Positions 37,817-50,242 of a stretch of DNA of 64,000 nucleotides are shown piece by piece (positions within the stretch are counted from its first letter, which is position 1; every line of letters begins with the position of its first letter). Position numbers and translations under genes: made by a program. Source of the DNA: Symsagittifera roscoffensis (lineage: Eukaryota; Xenacoelomorpha; Acoela; Convolutidae). The stretch covers positions 33,229,679-33,293,678 of the forward strand of contig NC_087065.1 of the NCBI RefSeq assembly GCF_963678635.1, given 5' to 3'. The notes under the pieces are model-generated. The model was given only the letters and a program-made list of their open reading frames with translations. It made no database searches and had not been told where the DNA came from.

Positions 37817-38527
37817 TCATTCAAACTCGCTAGAGGATGTGGGCACTAAGAAGGTGTTAGCAGCCTCCAGACCAGCCCCAGGCGTGTGAAAAACACGTTG
37901 TCTTAACCATCTTGCCTCATTTCTACTCTTTTTTTCTGATCGTTGCACACTGATGGTCTCAGGTTCATTCTCAAGAAGCAAGCCTAGGCTCGGCTTCTCC
38001 CTTTTCGGTGTGTCAATTTCAAATATATTTTCCTTCCAAAACCCAAGTAACTCCGTGGCTTCAAAGTTCATATACGCCGCTCCTGCCTCTGTGCTCAAGA
38101 AAGGGTTGTTTGATATCCCCATGACACCAGAGACATACTGAAATTCTCCCCACCTGCAGGGATGCGAGTACTCCTCCGCCTCGATCAAGGCACGATGCAC
38201 ATCATGGCTGCTGTCGATTTTTTTTTTTGAGAACCTCTGGATCTCATCAAACTTTGAATGGTTCTCAAGAGATTGCTGGGAATCATCGTCCTTCTCAATC
38301 CCGGCGTTCTGGTACATATTCAGGATGATGCTCCAGATTCTACTCTTCAACACCCTAATTTTCGTTGCCTTCTGGTACCAAGCTTGTATCACCGCGTCAG
38401 GCATCGCTGATCTGATCCATCTCAAGAAACAAGTAGCATTCTTCCTCCTTGCGAGACTCAATCCCGAAACCTCTCGAGCGAGATGCTGCATCATCAATCG
38501 GTAGACGTGTAGGCCTTTCTCGCCCAA
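37817..38527 (-). CDS. Unassigned 236-residue protein in retroelement block
   Basis: The longest open minus-strand frame in the 36-45 kb region. Features: MGEKGLHVYRLMMQHLAREVSGL, FLRWIRSAMPDAVIQAW, KSRIWSIILNMYQNAG, an acidic serine-rich stretch, GEFQYVSGVMGISNNPFL, and a basic C-terminus. The helical first half could suit a capsid-like domain, but no diagnostic motif (zinc knuckle, MHR) is visible. It lies on the same strand as the SGNH and integrase remnants. Function unknown. Confidence 0.4.
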   Translation of the reverse strand: MGEKGLHVYRLMMQHLAREVSGLSLARRKNATCFLRWIRSAMPDAVIQAWYQKATKIRVLKSRIWSIILNMYQNAGIEKDDDSQQSLENHSKFDEIQRFSKKKIDSSHDVHRALIEAEEYSHPCRWGEFQYVSGVMGISNNPFLSTEAGAAYMNFEATELLGFWKENIFEIDTPKREKPSLGLLLENEPETISVQRSEKKSRNEARWLRQRVFHTPGAGLEAANTFLVPTSSSEFE

Positions 38528-41500
38528 TTTTAACTTGTCACTTGAAATCAGATCCTACAGTGCAACCCCAGCCAGGCACCAGGTGAGCAGCAATTGACCC
38601 TCAGTCCTGGTGAAGGTGCTCTCATCTCGTTCTTGAAGTTTTCCAGTTTTAATATTTCCCAGGTTCGTCCCAGCTGGCTCCCTAGGTCCTTTTATTCACT
38701 TCTGCTTTTTGGTGCGTGACCCAAATCCGGCGCTTCCTGGTCCTTACTGGATCCAGCATTTTCAGACAACTCTCTAGTTCCTTCATCGTGTCAAGGGCTA
38801 TCCACCAAGATCGAGTCGTGTTCCTCGTGAGGCCCTTCTCTATGGGTCGCTCGTGGTTTGTTGACCGAAGCTCTGCTGCTGGCTCGAGACCCAATTCTTG
38901 CCGACGTCTTCCTACAATGTCAGTCCACTTCTGGAACCTCTCTTTATTTTCAGCCGATATGGTTTGAAGACTTGTTCTGTCACTAGTCCCAATGCTCCTT
39001 CCATGTCGGCCATCACCTCCAACAGTTTCTTAGACACCGAATTGTCCCTGTAGGCTGCAGTTCTCAACCTTGCCAAAATCATCGGAGGTGTCTCCTTCAG
39101 GCTCGCCTCTGACACCGCTTTCGTTGAGGGACTCCCTTCTTCCGTCTACCGCTTCCTCTTACATTACTTCGATTCTTTGTTCAGGGGAGTGGACCCAATT
39201 ATTGTCGAAGCGGCCTTCTTTTCTTGATCCTCTTCCACTGACTCTTGCCTTCCCTGTTCCCTCGTCTCAAATACCTTTTCCCCTTCTTAGCTTTAGGTAT
39301 AAGATTATTTTAAGCTATAATGATAGATTTATTTTTGACACTCATTTTGGTTGTAGCTTTTTCACTCCACTTTTTCTTTTTAGAGTAGAGCTGTCTTAAC
39401 AGGATCTAGGTGCGGACTTTGGCTTCTTTTCCCGAATATGAATCATCTTGCTGAGTAACTCCTCTCTATCCACTTTGCCCAGTCCAGTTCCATCAAGATA
39501 GGCTCTCCGAACTCCAGCACCATGTCCAACAGTTCCTCGTTGAACTGCTCGACGTCTACTTCCTTTACACTTTCCGATTGAATTCTGTCAAGAGTTTTTG
39601 CCATCCATCATGATCCAGAGTACTCAAGAACATCGGCTTGTTTTACCCGAAAGTATTCTTCTCTTTATTCTCCTTACTCAAAAATGCCATGCCCATATCT
39701 GCTGGTTGACTCCAGGTTGCAACTTCCGATTATTTCGAGGGGATCCCAGAGGTGGCGTCGCCGTGTTTGCCCATTCTTCACTCAGGTCCAGTAAAAGTTT
39801 TCGTGTAGTACCAGGACTGTACGTCCATCCCGTGTCCATTTCTTCCTCGGGATCACTGAGAGCTTCCTCCATCTTCTCTCCTTCCGTTGCATCCGAGCGC
39901 TCTCGCTTCAAGGTATCCTCAAACCTATTCTCCACAGTGTCAAGTGACAGAGGCGACGGTGAGACCGGATTTTTTCTTTTGTAATCCGTGGTGAGGGATG
40001 CGTCGAGGGCGCCAGCCGCGTCAAGCGTGTGCCCCGATTGTTGCAACTCCACCTCTTCCGACCCGTATTTCGCCAGGTGCTTCCTTGTTCAGGCCCAAGT
40101 GTGCTTTCTTCCACTAAGACCCAGCCATCGTTGTACAGTGGATCCTTGTTCTCAGATCCAGCCTTCTCAAGCACACTATTCACATCACGCGCATCACACC
40201 TCGGTGGGATTGACCCCCTCATGATTCTTGCTTTGTCCGTCCAAGAATTAATCTTGATCTCACTAGAGTGAAAACACGCAGCTGCGGGTTACCCGATAAA
40301 ACAAGGGTTCCCAGCCATGCGTGAGCACTTCCTATTGTCGGTCCACGACCTTTTTGGCCTGCACCGTCGGCACCACCAAGGGAATGTTCATTCCCAAGGT
40401 CACCCGCCTCAGGATAGGAAATTCCGGGAGAGTGGCTGGCAGCACATACCTCTCAAGAGTTACATCCAGTTCCTTCCTTATCAAGTCGAAGGCCGCTTTC
40501 CATGCCGGTATTTCCAAGATCTTTCTAGCCTGCTTCTCAAGAGGGGTTCATTTCCACAATTTTGGGTAAACTTCAATCAGGCCGTGTGGTTTTCCACCCA
40601 TCCTGCATTGCAGCTGGCCTCTCAAGTTCAGCACAATCAGTTCAGGATCCTTGATAATTACAAAGAACACCGTCCCGCTTTCTTGAGCTCTCTTGTGTTC
40701 TGGTTTGTTCCAATTCAGTGACATCCCATCTAGAACGCTGATCAAGCTCTCATCTAGTATTGAATGCCGATACAACGCAATTAAGGGATCTTGAAAGGCA
40801 TAGGTAACTGCCGGTCCATAGACTCAAGTAACTACTTCTCCCAGTCCTCTTACTACTACCAGAGGATCAGATCGCATGGCCAGACATAAGTCGATCAAGA
40901 GAGGCATACATCCATTTACTTCCTTGTTTTTTAGTTTTCGGGTCCGTTTCTTCCTCTGTCAAGTGTCTGTTCTGCCTCAGAAGATAATCTACCAAAAGCG
41001 TCTTCAATCCCGCGGCACACTTGTAGGAGTAGGTCTCAAGACTTGGGAGAACTTAAGCCAAGGTCATTGGGTCCATATACTTCATCAGACGATGAAATAC
41101 CGCCAGATTTAAAATGCTTCAGGAGGCTCAGGGTCAAGTAACCGTCAATCCTCAGGGTCTCCACACTCTTGATGAAAATGAAGACTAGCCCCCATATTGA
41201 ACAAGCTTCTAACGAAGACCAGGTACAATGCCAGCAATAATTTTATCGATATGCTCAAAAGGTCCTGAACAAAAGTGTTAAAGCTGGTCTTTCCTGCAGA
41301 GAATTAGCCACACATAAATTTTTTCTCCCAGCAAAGACTCAAGAAACCCAAGATCTCATGCGCTTCCTCGTTCTAAAATCTCCTGTGGCATGATCCTTCC
41401 AGAGATTGTTGATAGTCGTGTTGTTCGCTAAGGAGATGAACGTTCCCACCCTTCTTCTCCGTTTGCTCGAGCTTGTTCTGCAAAAATTCCCCCCCCCCCC

Positions 41501-42218
41501 CCTGCTTTATCAAGAGAGGGTCTGTCTCCTTCATCTTGTCACCCACACTCTCTAGACTCGGCGTCAGATATGGACATCCTCCTCTCTCTTGGGTGAGGCG
41601 ATACACAACACTTCTCCGGTCATATACAGGCCGCTTTGAGCTGCTCGTGGAGCCCACAATTGTGAGTTCCATGTTTCAGAACCACAAGATCGTGGTCAAG
41701 TGTGCTCATCGTTGATCTCTGGTTTGAACTTCAATTGCCTCGCCAGATTCAAGATCTCCAAACACAATATTTCATCGAGCACTATCAAGTCATGCGCAAG
41801 CTCGTAAAAATCTTTCAAGACATATCCGCCCAAGCTGCCGCAATTCCCGACCTCAAGAGGCTCAAATTTTTTGGTTTCAATTCTCGATTAGGAGCAGCCA
41901 TTAGCATACGCAGCCCGCTCCCTTCCGCTACTAGGACCAGCACCGCGTAGACTAATTGAAGTACCGGTGGCATGTTCGCGTACTCTGGCAATGACGTGAA
42001 TACCAATTTCGTCTTCAACCCCAGCCCGACCGCGGCTAGTTCTTGTATCTCGTTCATCGCTCCAACGTTTGCACTGCCTCCTAGATCTTCTCTGGCGTGT
42101 GCTCATTGCTCCTCAAGGGCTCTAGAATGCTAGAACATGTATACAAGAGTTTCCAGCCAGAACAATTTCTCCGACGAAGTCCGAACCCGCCAAGATTAGC
42201 ACTCCAGTGGCTTTTGGA
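38528..42218. other. Decayed minus-strand coding region, unassigned
   Basis: Many short minus-strand frames (39,115-38,912; 40,052-39,678 with acidic DPEEEMDTG; 40,517-40,332; 40,775-40,548; 42,057-41,815). Codon-like purine richness on the minus strand suggests one or more frameshifted proteins. None is recognised. A run of twelve C lies at about 41,490. Confidence 0.4.
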
Positions 42219-43045
42219 TCAGGCAGCCAGTGCCTTAGCCAACTTGGCTGCTCCAAAATTCTCTCCGTATCTTGCATCTTTCGACAATTCTGAACCCACC
42301 TGGAAAAAAAGAGGTCTAGGAGTTGGGCCAAAATTAATTTGACCAGTTTCTAGCAAATCTGACTCCAGATTGTTGATATGCCTCTGAACGACCTGATTCA
42401 ACCACTCCGCGCCTTTGGGTCGATCAAAATGAATGCCATCGGCGGAGCACCCGACCAGTAGATAATCTTTCATCATGTGGAAAACATCCAGCAATCTCAA
42501 CGGCAGAATACTGCTCCTTTGGATCTCGAGTATTATCCCATTAATTAGACGCAACCTCTCGTTCATGCTCAGTTCATTGTCATCTATCACCATTTTGTAT
42601 GGCACCGTGCAATTCGTCAGTTTCGTAAGATCCAAGAGGATCCTCGCCTCCTGCAACAAGCAGCTCACTTTCTCTTGCAACTGTGTCATTTTCTCGATTG
42701 GCCTCCAGAATTGTCTTTCGTACCCATCGTTATGGTGACGGTGTGTATCTTCCTCACCTCTACCATCTATAGTGAAGCCAACAATTGAGACATGGCTGCA
42801 CCTGAGAAACTCAAGACACCTTATTGCCAGTGTGCCCTGACTTTTGTAAGAACCCTGACAAAGCTGTCTCCTATTATCAAGGAGACCGTGCCCTCAGCTA
42901 TTCTTGGTTTTTGCCAGGTATTCCACACAGGTCGCTTCGTTGAAAGCTGCCTTCTTTCTCCATTGGGCGCTCGTCCAGTCCCCATTGGCGTGTCGGTGGT
43001 ATCTTCCATTGATATCCTTCTTGTACTTCGAAATGATTCCACCCA
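42219..43045 (-). pseudogene. SGNH/GDSL-type (PC-esterase-like) hydrolase remnant
   Basis: Three SGNH blocks occur in order on the minus strand, in two or three frames. Block I is VSLIIGDSFVRVL (GDS at 42,871-42,863). A block III-like segment is HTVTITMGTKDNSGGQS (about 42,745-42,700; normally GTND, here Lys replaces Asn). Block V is CSADGIHFDRPKGAEWLNQVV (DGIH at 42,440-42,429). The segment between them is helical (LQEKVSCLLQEARILLDL). Spacing matches a single SGNH domain. Hydrolases of this fold act on ester bonds; some LINE ORF1 proteins carry one. Frame breaks and the Asn change imply the copy is inactive. Confidence 0.7.
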
Positions 43046-43615
43046 CCACTGGTTGCTGTTCCCCTTCCGATGCGGGGCTTTCGGCGGTTCTTGACTGTAG
43101 TCTCTCTTGTAACTCCTTCAGACGGGAAGCTCCCTGGCTACCCTGGGTACCACCAGTCGAGCTGGGTGTCAAACCAGTTAGTACCACGTCCACTGCCAAC
43201 AGCCTGGCTTGACTCAACTCGTGATCTCTCAAAGATGGCGTGGGTTCTGGAGGGGTCCATGTCTCCAGTTCTTCACTCATCTGCTCCTGAGCTATTTGAT
43301 CGAGATTAAAGCGACCTGTCGCCCTGGGTGTCTCGTCCACATCCATCTTCGACTCCGGCCTCGATCGCGTTACCAGAGGTTCACTCGGCGTCTTCACCTT
43401 ACGCTTCTTACTTTTTTCAGTCTTTTGTTGCAGCCTCTATATCTGCTCGAGTTCTGACTTTAACTGGTCGCGGGTTGCCTTTATATATTGCAGCCTCCGG
43501 GTCTGCTCTAGCTGAGTCCTCAACATATCCCTCTCTAAGACGGCTTGGTCCCTGTCCAGAGTGGCTTGATCCCGTTCAATTTGGGTCCTTTCCAATTGCC
43601 TCCTTTATCTGGTGG
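42894..43615 (-). pseudogene. Coiled-coil and acidic linker upstream of the SGNH domain
   Basis: On the minus strand RQLERTQIERDQATLDRDQ and VLERDMLRTQLEQTRRLQ form a clear heptad-like coiled coil (about 43,615-43,440). A stop, a basic KKRKVKTP, and a 167-codon frame (43,397-42,894) with an acidic, proline-rich linker follow; this runs into the SGNH remnant. Coiled coil plus esterase recalls ORF1/gag-like proteins of some retroelements. Confidence 0.6.
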
Positions 43616-43807
43616 TGTCATGATATGCGTCTTCTCTTTGTTGGGATCGAATCATCGACTTGAGCTTGCTGCTTTTGTGACCCCCATTCTCGTGATTGGC
43701 CTGGTAGGAAGAGGAAACTCACCAGCACCATACTCCGTGGTGTTACTCAAAGCGGGATTTCTTGCGAAGTCAAATACTCTCAAGTCCCCGTCCGTGCTCC
43801 ATGACAG

Positions 43808-44026
43808 CTACTTGGTCCGCTCTTGATTAGAGATTCCATCAGACGTGTAGCCCCCCATCAACACAGCTTCCATTGCGGACTCCCTGCCTTCTCCTTGAGA
43901 CTCCAGCTGCAGGATGGCATTCAACATCACCGCGTTCAACTTCCGCTCGTCTTTCTGGGAATAGTTTGGATCCCTCAGACGCCCGTATAATTCGTCAAGC
44001 GCGGGTTTCTTCAATGCCGCGGGCAT
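43808..44026 (-). pseudogene. Short unassigned ORF upstream of the coiled coil
   Basis: 72 codons, MPAALKKPALDELYGRLRDP then KLNAVMLNAILQLESQGEG. It could be the amino end of the coiled-coil protein, interrupted by frame breaks. Confidence 0.35.
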
Positions 44027-44109
44027 CGATTTCCAGAAGCGCTCGGCAATGGTTAGAGATTGCAGAAATTACCAAATTACCACTCAAGAATGTCTGCTTC
44101 AATGTCTCG

Positions 44110-45224
44110 TGACAGCGCAGCCTGCATCTTTAGATCCCCACTGATTCTCCTGCTTGTTTGATTTAATCGTTTCGATTCGGTTTCTTTTGATGATTTATCA
44201 AATTCAATCTGAAAACAAAACTTAGTTTTAGACTTGTCCACTTCCTACCACTGGGCTAATTCCCATTCACAAACTTCTAAAAATTCTTTAAACAGTTCTG
44301 TTAAAAAAATCTTTTCGTCAATCAGTCTGCTGCTTGGTCCATTGAGCGGAGCATTATAATTACGTGCCTCATTCCACACGTTTGATGAAAAAAACATGCA
44401 CTTTTTAATATATTTTAGCACTGCCTAATAGGTATCAAGACTTTATCATCTCAAAATTGAATCTAACATTGTGTACCCAACCCCCTCTACTACTAACTCA
44501 AGACTCAAGCCCCAATTCAAGATTCAAGTAAGGCTCAGGTAAAATTTGTTGTTTAGGTGTACTGTTATAGCCTTTTCCGCGAAGACCACGTGCAAGATAG
44601 CATACAGCTTCAGAGGATTCCATTTGCCTCTGTTCGGATCGTTAACTTGTCTCGAGATCTTTTTTTTTACTTATCTTTCGACCAGGAAGTCTCCTAGTCG
44701 CGTCAAAACAATACCACGTTTTCATGGTCTATTACAATCTTCTCACTGACCTTCGTCATCAAAAAGCACAGGCACCTGAGATAGGGAGGTTGGGAATGCT
44801 GCTAGACCTCCCAATCCCGATCTCTATCTGAACAGGAACTCCACAGTCTGCTATTCTCTTTGGAAGTCCGCCTCTAGTCTAGTCATGAAGCTCATGTCCG
44901 CTGTTATACAGATCGCACTGGTTCTGTCTGACGAGATGAAATCGTTGTCTGTGGTCAAGAAGTTCTCCGAGTGTTACTTCGGCATTTCAAATTTTGTCTG
45001 GAACTTTTTTCCAATAGCGGGCTCAATTTCCTCTTGTTCCAGTTCCAGTTCACTGGTTTACTTTGTCTCCCTAAGCTTTTTATCATTAATTTTTTGGTGT
45101 TGGTAATTTTCAACCCTACTCCCGGACAAAAATATTTATCGTTGTCCAAGTCGCTGGTGCCGACTATAGGTTACTTGATGATATGTCAAGTGGACTCTCC
45201 GTCGCTATCCAGCCAATCGAAGAG
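44110..45224. other. Non-coding or decayed sequence before the triplication
   Basis: No gene recognised. It contains two adjoining ACTCAAGACTCAAG-type sequences (44,496-44,510), part of the CTCAAG enrichment noted in the findings. Confidence 0.4.
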
Positions 45225-45800
45225 TTTCTCTCCGTAACTTTTTTAGGTGCGGATAGGTCGACTTGCTGCTTGGTTTGTCCCTCTTATTCACCTACTGGTA
45301 GGTCATATATCCACTCTACAATTCTCAAGTTTGTCTGTTCTATCTTCTCTGTTCCACACTCTTCCAGATCTATCTCTCGCTCTGACACGCTGTAGTTCTC
45401 TTGCCAGAATGATTCATCATCCTCAATGACTCTTGTTTGGTCCGCGACTAAATCAACTACGCCCACCATATCTGCTCCAATCTCCACCGGCTTTTTTTGT
45501 CAATCAAAAAATTGTCTCCATATCTATATTATGTGATGTTGATTTTCTCGCATCCGCCTTTCCTTTTTTCCGTTGTCATTGACTTGTCTAGTTCCACCGA
45601 CTACAGTAACTAATTCTGCTCCGGCTCATTCCATTCTTCTTCAGCAAAAACATCATCATCCGAGAAGACTTCTATCCTCTCGTTCTCACCCAAGCTTGAG
45701 ATGTTGTTGCCATCATTTTTCTCTCTGGTACCCTTTCGTTCACCTCGCACGCCGATTCCACTATCACCTCGCACACCGCTTTCATATTTTGAGGAACACA

Positions 45801-47190
45801 CTAATCATCCGATGATGGAACATGAGGCTTCAGATTTTCATACTGCGCGGCGCGTCCTGTACTCAAGCGATAGAAGCTAGCCTGCTGGTGTACTTCTGTT
45901 ATATTGATTTGTCCTCTCCATTTCTTCAATAATATCTTTGTCCCCTTCGGCGGAATGACATTCTGAAACACCCATACATATTGTCCCACCGTGCATGGTT
46001 TCGCTTGTAGCATCCTTTCACCGTTATTTTTGCGTTGCCTCATCTGTGCTTGAGCTGTATTACGTCTACACAGATCAATGCATGATTTTCGCACATGCAT
46101 CAGTGATAGTTCAGTGATAGTTCGTTGATGTGCTTGAGCGATATGGGATCTCTTGATCTATTCTTTTGTCAGATCCCCGACGAAGGCCTCCTCATTGTCC
46201 GACTGGAAGGTCATGAACAATCGTATCTAGAGATCCAATGCGTGATCAGGTGATCACCAATTTCCGCTGCCGACGCTGTCTGACACGGTACTGCTTCCGC
46301 CAGTTTAGTGAAGAGGTCTTTGATTACTAGGATCTGTTTGTACCCCGTATCCGTCATTCAGATTTTGTGGCTGTCTTTCTGCACAACCTTCCTGTATTCC
46401 GAGCTTTCCGCCGATTTCAGTGGAATTTTCACTCGCCGCTGTTTGAGTAGGTGTCCATCTTTTATTATCGTGCATTGATCCATTTCTCGCAAGCCTTTCT
46501 CATCCCAGGCCAATCAAACCAATGAAGTCTTTTTTGTTGCACCTTGTCTACTCCTTGTGCCACATTTGGTCATGCGACATAAACAACATCTCTGTCTGAT
46601 AAAGCTGCGGTTATATGATGAGGTTGTGCTTGTGTTGTATTTTCTCACCATCCCTCTTCTTACAGGCACCACAACATCCGCCGTGTGATAGAGTAGCTTC
46701 TTAGGTTCCTTCTAGAAATGGCTCAAGATTTTATAGCTATCTTTCTCAATGTCCCCTTTCTCTTTCTGCCCTGTTCTGGTCCAATTGGAGAGATGGCTAC
46801 TCATTTTGCCATTTTTCTGTGCCCTAATTTGTTCGATCGCCTAAAACTTGCCTTCAGATGCTCTTTCAATGCCATAATTTCTCCTGCCATTTCCCCCGGG
46901 TTGTGGATGTCATCTTTTAATTTTACACACACTAATGTGCTTAAAGTTCTACAGTTACTTTCGGGCTCTAGATTCGTTCTGATGTTCGGATTGCATGATA
47001 ACAGCCTGAAAGCTTTTCTTCATACCGCTAATATCTCGCGTTCCTCTACTCCACTTGCCTCATCACTGCCTAAGTTGTACGTTCCAGAAGATGGATCCGT
47101 GAGAATCTCTCTGTTCTGATTCCCCAGCTTTGTTTACGCTAGTATCATGCACAGGCTGTCTGAATCCGTGAAAATTTCGTAGCCTCTTCT
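45801..47190 (-). pseudogene. Decayed Ty3/mdg4-type RNase H-integrase, unit 1
   Basis: Minus-strand order: RNase H-like EIFTDSDSL and GVEERELLAV; integrase zinc-binding region remnant (WFDWPGMRKACEKW); core with ILVIKDLFTKLAEAVP (first Asp, about 46,316) and QSDNEEAFVG (second Asp, about 46,200); then an open 99-codon C-terminal domain (46,100-45,801) with VGQYVWVFQN, GTKILLKKWRGQINITEV, YENLKPHV, typical of gypsy-type integrase ends. Several stops and frameshifts. Confidence 0.75.
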
Positions 47191-47810
47191 GACTCCCCGC
47201 ACAAAAATTTTCCTTCACTCTTTTTCGCAAGCACCATCCACTCCCCGGACCCTTGATCTGCTCCGAACTCTTCAGCGTTCTCCTTGAATGACACTCTTTT
47301 CTTTCTCAGAGTGATCTGCATGAGTGTCTCCTCAGGAATTCTCTCGACTTATGCTCGCACAGCTTCTTTACTCTCAAGTTCTTGGTCTCACGGCTGACTA
47401 TCTCCATGCGGACCCATCTTTGTTTTTTGTTATCGTGGTTTACGGTTAATTTTTCATCTCAATCGTGTCCACAGACTTGTTATCTGAGACCTTCTGCAAC
47501 AATCTTATCAGATCACGCTCCACCACCGCTTTCCCTTTCTCGACTTCCTCTAGTTCATAACCTTTCGCCTTTAACGTCTCCCTAACTAGTAACTCTGGGT
47601 GATCTTCGATTGGTTTCCCTGATTGATCGAGCCATCTTGTAAGGAGTCATAAGTCTCCTTGTCCACAAAAGAAAACCCATCTTTTATTTCAGGCCTGGCA
47701 GATTCCCTCTGCTCTTGTCTCTCCTAAATTTCTGTCTTCCTGCTCAGGCTCTACGCATTCTGGTTCAGGCTGTCTGCATTCTGGCTCAGGGCTGTCTGCG
47801 TTTTAGGTTA

Positions 47811-48060
47811 ATCCATCTGAAATGGATCAAAGTTCCACTGTCCCATTAAAACTAATGGTATTCACCTGAGTTCCCAAATCTGTTTTTGACGTATGTTATA
47901 GGTTTTTAGAGGTCCAAAATGAGGTTCAAAAACACAAGAGGTAGCGTATAAAAGGGAAACAAAAACACAAGAGGTAGTGTCCCTGACCCTTGAGCCAAAG
48001 GTTATAGGGCCTATTTCTCTTAACCTCATATGTGATGTAAGCGGACGACTGTTACATATT
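47811..48060 (-). repeat. R block (inverted relative to the flanking repeats), unit 1
   Basis: On the minus strand TGTAACAGTCGTCCGC, CACATATGAGGTTAAGAGA, CTCTTGTGTTTTTG and CAGTGGAACTTTGATCC. This is homologous to 34,787-35,120 and to 55,370-55,650, which read on the plus strand. It recurs at 50,863-51,112 and 53,915-54,164. Confidence 0.8.
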
Positions 48061-48089
48061 GCTTTTACGGTCGTAAGCGATAAAAAGTC

Positions 48090-48252
48090 TTTCTCAAGCT
48101 ACCCAGGACTCCAGCAAACCAGTGTTGGGCCGTTGGTTTAGCTTCCCAGGACTTAATTGTTGGGCAGTTGTTTTAGCTTCCCAGAACTCAAGTGTCGGGC
48201 AGTTGTTTTAGCTTCCCAAGAGTCAAGTGTTGGGCAGTTGTCTTAGCTCACC
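48090..48252. repeat. Minisatellite of about 37 bp
   Basis: Four to five imperfect tandem units of the form TTAGCTTCCCAGAACTCAAG followed by TGTTGGGCAGTTGTT. It recurs in units 2 (51,142-51,304) and 3, where it extends to about 54,440 with further units. Confidence 0.85.
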
Positions 48253-48852
48253 TTTTCCTTTTTTGCCAGTTACCAATTTCTCTCCGTAACTTTTTTAGGT
48301 GCGGATAGGTCGACTTGCTGCTTGGTTTGTCCCTCTTATTCACCTACTGGTAGGTCATATATCCACTCTACAATTCTCAAGTTTGTCTGTTCTATCTTCT
48401 CTGTTCCACACTCTTCCAGATCTATCTCTCGCTCTGGCACGCTGTAGTTCTCTTGCCAGAATGATTCATCATCCTCAATGACTCTTGTTTGGTCCGCGAC
48501 TAAATCAACTACGCCCACCATATCTGCCCCAATCTCCACCGGCTTTTTTTGTCAATCAAAAAATTGTCTCCATATCTATATTATGTGATGCTGATTTTCT
48601 CGCATCCGCCTTTCCTTTTTTCCGTTGTCATTGACTTGTCTAGTTCCACCGACTACAGTAACTAATTCTGCTCCGGCTCATTCCATTCTTCTTCAGCAAA
48701 AACATCATCATCCGAGAAGACTTCTATCCTCTCGTTCTCACCCAAGCTTGAGATGTTGTTGCCATCATTTTTCTCTCTGGTACCCTTTCGTTCACCTCGC
48801 ACGCCGATTCCACTATCACCTCGCACACCGCTTTCATATTTTGAGGAACACA

Positions 48853-50242
48853 CTAATCATCCGATGATGGAACATGAGGCTTCAGATTTTCATACTGCGC
48901 GGCGCGTCCTGTACTCAAGCGATAGAAGCTAGCCTGCTGGTGTACTTCTGTTATATTGATTTGTCCTCTCCATTTCTTCAATAATATCTTTGTCCCCTTC
49001 GGCGGAATGACATTCTGAAACACCCATACATATTGTCCCACCGTGCATGGTTTCGCTTGTAGCATCCTTTCACCGTTATTTTTGCGTTGCCTCATCTGTG
49101 CTTGAGCTGTATTACGTCTACACAGATCAATGCATGATTTTCGCACATGCATCAGTGATAGTTCAGTGATAGTTCGTTGATGTGCTTGAGCGATATGGGA
49201 TTTCTTGATCTATTCTTTTGTCAGATCCCCGACGAAGGCCTCCTCATTGTCCGACTGGAAGGTCATGAACAATCGTATCTAGAGATCCAATGCGTGATCA
49301 GGTGATCACCAATTTCCGCTGCCGACGCTGTCTGACACGGTACTGCTTCCGCCAGTTTAGTGAAGAGGTCTTTGATTACTAGGATCTGTTTGTACCCCGT
49401 ATCCGTCATTCAGATTTTGTGGCTGTCTTTCTGCACAACCTTCCTGTATTCCGAGCTTTCCGCCAATTTCAGTGGAATTTTCACTCGCCGCTGTTTGAGT
49501 AGGTGTCCATCTTTTATTATCGTGCATTGATCCATTTCTCGCAAGCCTTTCTCATCCCAGGCCAATCAAACCAATGAAGTCTTTTTTGTTGCACCTTGTC
49601 TACTCCTTGTGCCACATTTGGTCATGCGACATAAACAACATCTCTGTCTGATAAAGCTGCGGTTATATGATGAGGTTGTGCTTGTGTTGTATTTTCTCAC
49701 CATCCCTCTTCTTACAGGCACCACAACATCCGCCGTGTGATAGAGTAGCTTCTTAGGTTCCTTCTAGAAATGGCTCAAGATTTTATAGCTATCTTTCTCA
49801 ATGTCCCCTTTCTCTTTCTGCCCTGTTCTGGTCCAATTGGAGAGATGGCTACTCATTTTGCCATTTTTCTGTGCCCTAATTTGTTCGATCGCCTAAAACT
49901 TGCCTTCAGATGCTCTTTCAATGCCATAATTTCTCCTGCCATTTCCCCCGGGTTGTGGATGTCATCTTTTAATTTTACACACACTAATGTGCTTAAAGTT
50001 CTACAGTTACTTTCGGGCTCTAGATTCGTTCTGATGTTCGGATTGCATGATAACAGCCTGAAAGCTTTTCTTCATACCGCTAATATCTCGCGTTCCTCTA
50101 CTCCACTTGCCTCATCACTGCCTAAGTTGTACGTTCCAGAAGATGGATCCGTGAGAATCTCTCTGTTCTGATTCCCCAGCTTTGTTTACGCTAGTATCAT
50201 GCACAGGCTGTCTGAATCCGTGAAAATTTCGTAGCCTCTTCT
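48853..50242 (-). pseudogene. Decayed Ty3/mdg4-type RNase H-integrase, unit 2
   Basis: Same sequence as unit 1 shifted by 3,052 bp, with the same stops and frameshifts. It therefore decayed before the triplication. Confidence 0.75.

Noticed and set aside
46718-47119. 133-codon plus-strand ORF, present three times
   Set aside because: The minus strand here encodes decayed RNase H motifs; the plus ORF is a shadow, and its threefold presence only reflects the 3,052-bp triplication.
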